From Agaribacillus aureus (GTDB lineage Bacteria > Bacteroidota > Bacteroidia > Cytophagales > Cyclobacteriaceae), in NCBI GenBank assembly GCA_030442055.1, contig JAUJEB010000005.1, forward strand, positions 124,001-188,000: DNA of 64,000 nt. Direction: 5' to 3'. The notes under the pieces were generated by a model. That model saw nothing but the letters and a program-made list of their open reading frames with translations, was not told the origin of the DNA and searched no databases. Every line of letters starts with the position of its first letter. The stretch's first letter is position 1. The position numbers were made by a program, and so were the translations under genes. Below are positions 44,375-51,936 of this stretch, piece by piece.

Positions 44375-44764
44375 TTATGTCAGAATATCTGAAAAGGTTA
44401 AAATGAACCCATTGGGATCCTGGATAGCAAACTCGTTGGCGCCATAGAATGTTTTGTTCATTGGCTTAATAACGTTCGTCTTGTCTTTTATGTTTTCGTA
44501 CCATTTTTGCAGGTCCGCTACTTTAATGTACATCGTTAATGCACCGCCTTGTTCGTAATTTTCCAGCTCAGGATACTCTTCGCGAATGGAGGTGTCTTTT
44601 TGGAACATGATCAGAACATCATCTTTTTGAACAAATGCCCAGTCAAACGAGCCTTCTTCAGGAACCGTTTGCAGCAGTTGAAAGTCGAGGGTATTCTGGT
44701 AAAAGTCAAGCGTGTCATTGACATTTTTGACCATTAAATTGGGGGTAAGACTATTTAATTTCAT
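44375..44764 (-). CDS. VOC (glyoxalase/bleomycin-resistance type) protein
   Basis: This 129-aa single VOC fold shows LTPNLMVKNVNDTLDFYQNT at the start, WAFVQKDDVLIMFQK in the middle, and ANEFAIQDPNGFILTFSD at the end. DPNGFxLxF is the usual C-terminal metal-site strand of the family. The substrate is unknown. It lies 61 nt downstream of an AraC-type regulator on the same strand, which suggests co-transcription. The start is the ATG at 44764. Confidence 0.88.
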   Translation of the reverse strand: MKLNSLTPNLMVKNVNDTLDFYQNTLDFQLLQTVPEEGSFDWAFVQKDDVLIMFQKDTSIREEYPELENYEQGGALTMYIKVADLQKWYENIKDKTNVIKPMNKTFYGANEFAIQDPNGFILTFSDILT

Positions 44765-44825
44765 CGTTATTTTTTTATGTAAAAGTAGATGATCTATTCT
44801 GTCGATGCTTTGTAAAAAAACGACA

Positions 44826-45593
44826 TTATTTGAGCGCCGACGGTGTTACGCCTCCCAATTGTTTGAATTCATTATTCAGATGCGCATGATCATAGTAGCC
44901 CCTCTCGAAAGAAACTTCCAGCAGACTTTTATTCCGGGCGCTTTTGATGATCCTGGAAGTGTTGATAAACCTGACGACCTTTGCATATTCCTTCAAACTC
45001 GTGCCAACCCTTGCTTTAAAGCGTCTTTGAAGTTGCCTGAGGCTTATGCAGGCGGCATCGGCAACTGCACTCATCCTGATCTGCCCCTGCGATTGGAGAA
45101 TCAGGTCGGTGACTGAAGTAACTAATTTGTCGCCGGTTATATTGGCATGTGCCAGCAATGAATACAGCATTTTTTCAATCAGGGCGATTCGCTCCCCGGT
45201 GGCTGTGATGGCATGCAATTCCTGGAGAAAAGCATCATTCAATTCCGGTATTACTTCGCCGGCCGGAACGGTGGTATTTTTGAATTCGCTGAGTGAAGTC
45301 CTGGTCAATAGGCTCAGACCTCCGGCTTTGAAACGAATCCCCAATAGATTTGACCCCGAAGGTGCCACAACGTCGCGAAAGGTGGTCATCATGCCAATGG
45401 CGGCAATGCTTTCTTTTGCGACGGAGACACCATTGTCCGCCGCGTTTGATATGGTGCCACCAAAATTAAAGATCAGATCTGCGCAACCATCGGGAAGCAC
45501 ACGGCTGATGCCGGACGCAGGTGCCTCTGACTGCCAATAGCAATCAATAAGATCGTGCAGTTGACTGTTTGGTTTGAATTCCTGGTAACTCAT
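44826..45593 (-). CDS. AraC family transcriptional regulator
   Basis: This 255-aa regulator has an N-terminal effector-binding half with LPDGCADLIFNFGGTI near 32-47. Its C-terminal HTH pair covers about 150-250 and contains VADAACISLRQLQRRFKARV and FERGYYDHAHLNNEFKQLGG. It is paralogous in layout to the regulator at 35679-36485. It likely controls the neighbouring VOC gene and/or itself; the ligand is unknown. Confidence 0.92.
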   Translation of the reverse strand: MSYQEFKPNSQLHDLIDCYWQSEAPASGISRVLPDGCADLIFNFGGTISNAADNGVSVAKESIAAIGMMTTFRDVVAPSGSNLLGIRFKAGGLSLLTRTSLSEFKNTTVPAGEVIPELNDAFLQELHAITATGERIALIEKMLYSLLAHANITGDKLVTSVTDLILQSQGQIRMSAVADAACISLRQLQRRFKARVGTSLKEYAKVVRFINTSRIIKSARNKSLLEVSFERGYYDHAHLNNEFKQLGGVTPSALK

Positions 45594-45743
45594 CTTGTTA
45601 TTAGCGCCATGTCGTGACAGGAATACAAAAAAATACCCTGACCGATTTCTTAAGTATCAAAGATAACAAAAGCACGGGAACTTTTAGGATATACCGGAAC
45701 CCTTGCCGGAAGAATAAAATATGTTTATCCGTTGACGGAAAAC

Positions 45744-46214
45744 TTAAAATTTATAGCGAAGGGCCTCATCATAACCACTTAGCCTTAAAATTATGACCCT
45801 GTCCTGCTCTACATAGTTGATGTTATATAAATCCGCCAGCGGCGAAAGGTCAAAGTCAAGTTGTTTTTTCACCAGGGCTTTACAGGGATCGTTGTCTTTA
45901 TGTGACAAAGCAACAGCCAGTTGAACAGGGTTGGATTCCATGAAGTATCCACAGGTAAGCAGTTTATTTTCCACGGTTCCACAACCACCGCCATAACGAA
46001 TGGTTAATTTTAGCTGGTTTTGTTCAACCGTGGCGTTTTCTATAATCAAACCAGGGTCAATAACCGGGGTGCAGTTGTCGGGATCAATGATGATTTTAGA
46101 GCGGCTTGGGCTTTTTTCCTGTGGGGTTTGGTTTTCTACTTTACATCCAAAAAAAGTTATTGTTAAAACCATTAAAGGGACAATCAAAAAAAATGTGCGC
46201 AAATTGCTGTTCAT
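45744..46214 (-). CDS. lipoprotein of unknown function
   Basis: This 156-aa protein (ATG at 46214) has a lipoprotein signal ending in FFLIVPLMVLTITFFGC. The mature part has NCTPVIDPGLIIENATVEQN, then YGGGCGTVENKLLTCGYF, with several cysteines that may form disulfides. The motif LxLxIRYGGGCG occurs in small secreted proteins of Bacteroidota. No function is known. It lies alone between an AraC gene and korA. Confidence 0.75.
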   Translation of the reverse strand: MNSNLRTFFLIVPLMVLTITFFGCKVENQTPQEKSPSRSKIIIDPDNCTPVIDPGLIIENATVEQNQLKLTIRYGGGCGTVENKLLTCGYFMESNPVQLAVALSHKDNDPCKALVKKQLDFDLSPLADLYNINYVEQDRVIILRLSGYDEALRYKF

Positions 46215-46503
46215 GTTTAATAAAAATTGGTCTTTATTTCTGGAGGACACGGGATTGTCATTAATGGTTGTAATTTATTTTCCCGGAGGTAGATATCTTG
46301 TAGCGTTGATGATAAATTAAATACCACAGAACAAAATTTGGATTTGCAGGCAGTTTTCATCAAAATTGATTGGTTAATAGATAGTTTTCTGAATTTTATG
46401 AACTAATTTCACAGAAGGAAATTATTTTGATGAGCCTATTGTTAAGCCAAATCGAGGTATTTTTAGTATATTGTAAATTAAAACTAACCAAATAACCATA
46501 TCA

Positions 46504-48342
46504 ATGTCTGGCAAACAACAAACGGAAGAACTAGAGAAGGTCGTGATCCGTTTCGCAGGAGATTCTGGAGACGGCATGCAATTAACCGGGTCCCAATTTA
46601 CCTTGACCTCCGCCTTGTTGGGTAATGACCTGGCCACTTTTCCCGATTTCCCCGCTGAGATCAGGGCGCCGCAGGGTACGGTGGAAGGTGTATCGGGATT
46701 TCAGGTACAGATTGGCAAGATTGACATTTTTACACCCGGCGATGAAGCGGATGTATTGGTAGCCATGAACCCGGCTGCGCTAAAATCCAATTTGCAATGG
46801 GTTCGAAAGGGAGGAAATGTAATTATTGACTCCGATTCTTTTGAGGAAAGAACATTCAAAAGAGCTGGATATGAAGGTAATCCGCTGGAAAACGGTTCCC
46901 TGCAAGACTACAACCTGATCGAGGCACCTATTACCTCCCTAACCAAAACATCATTGCAGGGAATTGCGCTGGACAATAAAAGTGTGGTGCGGTGTAAAAA
47001 CATGTTTGCCCTTGGGGTGGCGTATTGGTTATTTGATCGTTCGATGGATCAGACCCTGGATTTTTTAAAGGCGAAATTCAAGAAAGCTCCCTTGTTGGTA
47101 GAAGCTAATTCCAAGGCGTTGCAGGCCGGGTATTACTATGCTGAAACTGTTGAAGCACTGCCGTCGAATTATAAAGTACCGGCCGCCAAAATCGAGCCTG
47201 GAAAATACCGGCACATTTCCGGCAATCAGGCAGCAGCCTGGGGTATTATCGCCGCCGCCGAAAAAATGGGTAAAAAATTATTTTTTGGCTCTTATCCGAT
47301 CACCCCGGCGTCAGATATTTTACATGAGTTATCAAAATATAAGAACCTGGGAGTAACAACTTTTCAGGCGGAAGATGAAATTGCGGCAGTTTGTTCTGCC
47401 ATCGGCGCAAGTTATGCCGGAGAATTGGGCGTTACAGCCTCAGCCGGTCCCGGAATTGCACTGAAAGGAGAAGCTATTGGTCTCGCAGCCATGGTGGAAT
47501 TGCCCCTGGTGATCATCGATGTACAAAGAGGAGGGCCTTCCACGGGTTTACCTACTAAAACCGAGCAGGCAGATTTTAACCTGGCCATGTTTGGAAGAAA
47601 CAGTGATTGTCCTATTATTGTTGTGGCCTCAAGTACGCCTTCCAATTGCTTTTCGTTTGCGTATCAGGCCGCCAAATTAACGGTAGAGCACATGACACCC
47701 GTTATGTTTTTGTCCGATGGTTACCTGGCCAATGGTTCCGAGCCCTGGAAAATACCTTCGGTAAAGGACCTGCCTGAAATTGTTATACCTCATGCCAGAC
47801 TAAACGGTCAGGAATTCCATCCCTACGTGAGGGATGAGACCAAATTGTCACGCTTTTGGGCTATCCCCGGAACCGAAGGCATGGAACATCGGATCGGTGG
47901 CCTGGAAAAAGAGAATATTACCGGAAATGTTTCCTACGATCCCGCCAACCACGAGCTGATGGTCAAAGTAAGACAGGAGAAAGTAAGTAAGGTGGCGGGC
48001 TTTATACCTGATCAGGAGGTAATAGGAACAGGGTCAGGAGAAGTGCTGGTTGTCGGATGGGGCAGTACTTATGGATCACTGCTGACGGCCGTTAAGCAAT
48101 TACAGGGTGCCGGCAAAAAAGTAGACCTGGCTCACTTTAATTATCTGAGCCCGTTACCGAAAAATACAGAAGCTATTTTCAAGCAGTATAAAAAAGTGCT
48201 GGTTTGTGAATTAAACATGGGACAGTTTGCTGCTTATTTAAGAAGTATATATCCCGAGGTAAAAATTGAGCAATTCAATAAAATACAGGGATTACCTTTT
48301 ACAGTGATGGAGTTAAAAGAAAAAATAATTGAACTTTTATAA
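46504..48342 (+). CDS. korA: 2-oxoacid:ferredoxin oxidoreductase, gamma/alpha fusion subunit
   Basis: This 612-aa subunit fuses the gamma domain (about 1-190; VIRFAGDSGDGMQLTGSQFT near the start) to the alpha domain (about 225-612; SYPITPASDILHELSKY and TASAGPGIALKGEAIGLAA). With KorB it decarboxylates 2-oxoglutarate or a related 2-oxoacid to the acyl-CoA and passes electrons to ferredoxin. The gene has a short TTTTTAGTATATTG region upstream but no clear promoter call. It is followed by korB, whose ATG lies 10 nt after the stop. Confidence 0.93.
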   Translation: MSGKQQTEELEKVVIRFAGDSGDGMQLTGSQFTLTSALLGNDLATFPDFPAEIRAPQGTVEGVSGFQVQIGKIDIFTPGDEADVLVAMNPAALKSNLQWVRKGGNVIIDSDSFEERTFKRAGYEGNPLENGSLQDYNLIEAPITSLTKTSLQGIALDNKSVVRCKNMFALGVAYWLFDRSMDQTLDFLKAKFKKAPLLVEANSKALQAGYYYAETVEALPSNYKVPAAKIEPGKYRHISGNQAAAWGIIAAAEKMGKKLFFGSYPITPASDILHELSKYKNLGVTTFQAEDEIAAVCSAIGASYAGELGVTASAGPGIALKGEAIGLAAMVELPLVIIDVQRGGPSTGLPTKTEQADFNLAMFGRNSDCPIIVVASSTPSNCFSFAYQAAKLTVEHMTPVMFLSDGYLANGSEPWKIPSVKDLPEIVIPHARLNGQEFHPYVRDETKLSRFWAIPGTEGMEHRIGGLEKENITGNVSYDPANHELMVKVRQEKVSKVAGFIPDQEVIGTGSGEVLVVGWGSTYGSLLTAVKQLQGAGKKVDLAHFNYLSPLPKNTEAIFKQYKKVLVCELNMGQFAAYLRSIYPEVKIEQFNKIQGLPFTVMELKEKIIELL

Positions 48343-48352
48343 AGAGGAAAAC

Positions 48353-49393
48353 ATGGCAACAAATTCAGTAGATACAGTTCACGTAAACCCACAATTAACC
48401 AAAAAAGATTTTACCAGCGATCAGTTGGTTAGGTGGTGTCCTGGTTGCGGTGATTATGCGATATTATCGGCGATGCAAAATGCCCTGCCTCAGCTGGGTC
48501 TTAAAAAGGAAGATTTTGCTTTTATCTCCGGTATTGGCTGTGCGGCCCGGTTTCCTTATTATATGAGTACCTACGGGTTCCATACCATTCACGGCAGGGC
48601 CCCGGCTATTGCTTCCGGTGTTAAATTGAGTAATCCGGATCTAAGTGTTTGGCAGATAACCGGAGATGGCGATTCGCTGGCCATTGGTGGAAATCATTTC
48701 ATCCATGCGTTGCGAAGAAACATTGATATTAATATACTCTTGTTTAATAACGAGATCTACGGTCTTACCAAGGGGCAATTGTCCCCTACTTCCAAGTTGG
48801 GATTAGTGACTAAATCCACACCACTGGGAGGGATTGACCGGCCTTTTAGCGCGGGAGAGCTGGCGTTGGGGGCCCGTGGAACTTTCTTCGCGCGGACTAT
48901 CGATACAAATCCCAAGCTGATGACCCAGATCTTTGTGGAATCCTCCAGGCACAAGGGGACATCACTGATTGAAATACTGCAGAATTGCGTTATTTTCAAT
49001 GACAAAACTCATGGCGCTGTCACTGCCAAAGAAAACAAAGACGATTTTCAACTGCATTTACAGCATGGAGAGCGCATGCTTTTTGGTAAGGAGAAAAACA
49101 AAGGCATAAGATTGAATGGATTTAAGCTGGAAGTAGTGACCATCGGCGAAAATGGGATTACCGAAGATGATATTTTAATCCACGATGCCCACGATGAAGA
49201 TACTACCAAGCACATGATGCTTATCAGGATGCAGCCACCGGAATTTCCTATGGCTTTGGGTATTATCCGGGCTGTGAAAGCGCCAACGTACGACGATTTG
49301 ACAAAGCAACAATATGAATTGAGCAAAGAAAATGCTAAATTTAGTAATGTCGAAGAATTGTTACAGAGCGGAAATACCTGGGAAGTGAAGTAG
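48353..49393 (+). CDS. korB: 2-oxoacid:ferredoxin oxidoreductase, beta subunit
   Basis: This 346-aa beta subunit (ATG at 48353) binds thiamin diphosphate through GDGDSLAIGG and the downstream NNEIYGLTKGQ. The early VRWCPGCGDYAIL has the Cys pair of the family's iron-sulfur cluster, and GIGCAARFPYYMSTYG follows. AAAGAGGAAAAC directly before the ATG is one of the better ribosome-binding sites in the window. A start 8 codons earlier would overlap korA. It forms a two-subunit KOR with the fused korA. Confidence 0.95.
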   Translation: MATNSVDTVHVNPQLTKKDFTSDQLVRWCPGCGDYAILSAMQNALPQLGLKKEDFAFISGIGCAARFPYYMSTYGFHTIHGRAPAIASGVKLSNPDLSVWQITGDGDSLAIGGNHFIHALRRNIDINILLFNNEIYGLTKGQLSPTSKLGLVTKSTPLGGIDRPFSAGELALGARGTFFARTIDTNPKLMTQIFVESSRHKGTSLIEILQNCVIFNDKTHGAVTAKENKDDFQLHLQHGERMLFGKEKNKGIRLNGFKLEVVTIGENGITEDDILIHDAHDEDTTKHMMLIRMQPPEFPMALGIIRAVKAPTYDDLTKQQYELSKENAKFSNVEELLQSGNTWEVK

Positions 49394-49555
49394 TTGTAAT
49401 CGTAGTTGGCGGATTTTTTTGGCAATTGTGAGCGTGTAGATCTGGGATAGCTTTATCCCATTCCCGGCAAGCTTTTTAGATACAATAAATCACATAATGA
49501 TAAGTTACTGTAATTTATCAGCTAACAGAAAACAACCTATTTAATCTTTTTTGCC

Positions 49556-50914
49556 ATGGACAATAATTCCGGTCATCATTTCATTGCTATTTTTGGCGGC
49601 GCCGTAGCGGGCTCAGAGGCTGCCTACCAACTGGCCAGCAGAGGCTTTCGCGTGGTGGTATTTGATCAAAACATTTTGCCCTATGGCAAGATAGAAGATG
49701 GTTTGCCCAAATGGCATGAAAAGCTACGCGATAAGGAAGAAAATAAGATCAATGAAAAAATCAGTCATCCCAATGTCCATTTTGTGCCTGGTGTGCAATT
49801 GGGGAAAGATATTGACTTTGTAGATGTGGCAAAAAACTGGGGTTTCACGGCCGTGTTACTGGCCACCGGCGCCTGGCGTGACCGGCCAATACCCGTAGAT
49901 GGGATTGATGATTATGTGGATAAGGGACTTTACTATCAAAATCCGTTCGTTTATTGGTTCAATCATTACCACGAGCCCACCTATAATGGTCCCACCTATG
50001 AGATAGAGGATGACGCCATTGTGATTGGCGGAGGGTTGGCGTCTTTGGATGTGGTGAAAATCCTCATGATAGAAACGGTGCAAAGAGCGTTGGAAAAAAA
50101 GGGTATCAAAACTAATATGTTCCAACTCGAAAGAGGTATCAACAAGGTGCTTGAAGAGAATGACCTTACCCTCGATGACCTGGGGTTGAAAGGTTGTACC
50201 TTATTTTACCGTCGCCGGGCCATAGACATGCCGCTTTCATCAGCGCCGGCTACCACCCCGGAACAATTGGCCAAAGTGCAGGGGGTGAGACAAAAGATAT
50301 TGGATAATTTCCTTAAAAAGTACCTGTTCAAATTTGAACCCTGCTGGTCGCCGGCAGGAACCGTGGTCGAAGATGATCGCCTGACAGGAATTACGTTTCA
50401 AAAAAATGAAATCACCGATGGCAAGGTTGTTCCTATTCCAGGGGTATGTGAAACGTTTAAATCTTCCCTGTTTATTTCTTCTATCGGAAGCATTCCGGAG
50501 ATGATACAAGGAATACCCGCCGATGGGCAGGTGTTTAAAATAGACCAGGACGAATGTTGCCAGTTAGAAGGCTATGACAATGTATTCGCACTGGGCAATG
50601 CGGTTACCGGAAGGGGCAATATAGTTGAGTCACAAAAGCATAGCAAAGCGGTATCATTAGCACTAATGGATGAGCACCTGCACTGGCAGGAAGAAGATTA
50701 CCAGGCCTGGCTGCGGGGCACCGAGTCAGGTATCCAGCAACAACTAAATGTCATTGTTGATCGCATTGAAAGGAAAAAGTTTATGCCTGAGGAGGTAATC
50801 CAGGAAATTCTCCGAAAGACAAAAGCCTTGCAAAGCAAAACAGGCTATGATGGTGACTACAATGCCTGGGTAAAGAAAAACCTGCCGGTAAGGCTGGAAG
50901 ATATGCTGGACTGA
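49556..50914 (+). CDS. FAD-dependent pyridine nucleotide oxidoreductase next to KOR
   Basis: This 452-aa flavoprotein has an FAD-binding GGAVAGSEAA at 14-23, the second dinucleotide motif IVIGGGLASLDVV at about 155-167, and ATGAWRDRPIPVDG near 103-116. It resembles glutamate synthase small-subunit/ferredoxin-NADP reductase-like proteins but lacks their N-terminal iron-sulfur cysteines. Placed 162 nt after korB, it likely connects KOR's ferredoxin with NAD(P)H. That role is inferred from position. Confidence 0.82.
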   Translation: MDNNSGHHFIAIFGGAVAGSEAAYQLASRGFRVVVFDQNILPYGKIEDGLPKWHEKLRDKEENKINEKISHPNVHFVPGVQLGKDIDFVDVAKNWGFTAVLLATGAWRDRPIPVDGIDDYVDKGLYYQNPFVYWFNHYHEPTYNGPTYEIEDDAIVIGGGLASLDVVKILMIETVQRALEKKGIKTNMFQLERGINKVLEENDLTLDDLGLKGCTLFYRRRAIDMPLSSAPATTPEQLAKVQGVRQKILDNFLKKYLFKFEPCWSPAGTVVEDDRLTGITFQKNEITDGKVVPIPGVCETFKSSLFISSIGSIPEMIQGIPADGQVFKIDQDECCQLEGYDNVFALGNAVTGRGNIVESQKHSKAVSLALMDEHLHWQEEDYQAWLRGTESGIQQQLNVIVDRIERKKFMPEEVIQEILRKTKALQSKTGYDGDYNAWVKKNLPVRLEDMLD

Positions 50915-51392
50915 TTTGCCAATCATCATCTTATAATTTCCTGAATTTTTAAAGTATGATTTGCCGTAGTTTTATTGCGAGCGATTCAGTTAAAACTGAT
51001 AGCGCGCGTTTGAGTGTAACGGAAACGCGTGCACCACGTGATAAATCAGTCGGCTATGATCTCAGCAGTTATAAATAACCTCCTTTGTATAGCTGGGTTT
51101 GCATTTTTGGATATTTTCGAAGAAAGCAAATTGTGGATTAATCTTAAAACCCGCACGCGTTACACTTCGTTAAACGCGCCTTTAGATTAGCTTAGTAGAA
51201 AATAGTTATATTCCAAAGTAAATTAAAACAGCAGGGGTGGACTAATAAACGCGCTAAGTTTCTAAGGCTTATATGGCGCATGAGTTATCTGCAAATTTCA
51301 CTAGAACCAATTTTATCTTCCATTTTTCAGGTTCAATGTAACTTTTGTGATTAGCTGTGCAACTTACTTGCATACGAGAATAATTTTGATCT
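50915..51392. other. intergenic region with inverted hairpin repeats
   Basis: This 478-nt spacer contains the REP-like hairpin at 51002-51032 and its reverse-oriented relative at 51153-51179. The stretch between them is weakly similar to copies A and B. Another AAACGCGC core is at 51248-51255. The rest is AT-rich and carries the promoter of the ECF sigma gene. No gene was seen. Confidence 0.45.
51002..51180. repeat. dispersed repeat copy C with inverted hairpin ends
   Basis: GCGCGCGTTT pairs with AAACGCGTGC (51023-51032) across an 11-nt loop. At 51153-51179, GCACGCGTT and AAACGCGC show the same arms in reverse orientation. The unit of about 180 nt has the look of a small palindrome-ended mobile repeat. 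It is related to the element at 18661. Confidence 0.5.
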
Positions 51393-51923
51393 GTGAAAAA
51401 CAATCAACAAAAGGAATTTATCAAATTATATGATCCAATTCATAATCAATTATTTGGTTTTTGCAGGGCAATTTCAGGAAATGTCCAGGATGCTGAGGAT
51501 CTCATGCAGGATACAGTGCTGACGGCAATAGAGGGGTTTAAAAAATTGCGGGATAAGTCAGCTTTCAAATCATATCTTTTTAGTGTTGCCTGTAACTTAA
51601 ATAAAATGAAAGCCAGGAGGAAAAAATTTAGAGCCGAATTTAATAAGCAGGAACTCATGCAGCTATCGGATTCAAGCAAAAACCCTGAGTCATTGGTAGA
51701 TTTTCAGATTATTCATGAGAAGATGCTCAAGCTACCGGCTAGAATGGCTGAAACCCTGGTTTTGTTTCATATCTGTGACATGTCACTTGAAGATATATCG
51801 AAGATCCAGGGAGGCTCCCTTTCCGGGGTGAAATTACGCCTCAAGAGAGGTAGAAAGAAGCTTTTGTCGATGTTGAATTCACCATCAGAAATGAAAAAGG
51901 CCCTACTGTTTTTAACGATTTAA
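51393..51923 (+). CDS. ECF-type RNA polymerase sigma factor
   Basis: This 176-aa sigma factor has sigma-2 at about 6-75 (LYDPIHNQLFGFCRAISGNV, then QDAEDLMQDTVLTAIEGF) and sigma-4 at about 108-165 (MAETLVLFHICDMSLEDISK, then SGVKLRLKRGRKKL). Unlike the two ECF42 sigma factors it has no C-terminal extension. It is translated from a GTG at 51393 and followed after 13 nt by a membrane protein in the position usually held by an anti-sigma factor. Confidence 0.92.
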   Translation: MKNNQQKEFIKLYDPIHNQLFGFCRAISGNVQDAEDLMQDTVLTAIEGFKKLRDKSAFKSYLFSVACNLNKMKARRKKFRAEFNKQELMQLSDSSKNPESLVDFQIIHEKMLKLPARMAETLVLFHICDMSLEDISKIQGGSLSGVKLRLKRGRKKLLSMLNSPSEMKKALLFLTI

Positions 51924-51936
51924 CAAGATTACAGGC

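Noticed and set aside
45046-45540. 164-aa ORF on the strand opposite the AraC regulator
   Set aside because: It is contained within a clear AraC gene and has no domain pattern.
51381-51388. TAATTTTG as -7 promoter element for the ECF sigma gene
   Set aside because: It matches the consensus but lies only 4 nt before the GTG start, so a transcript from it would lack the start codon, and no TTG lies at the right distance.
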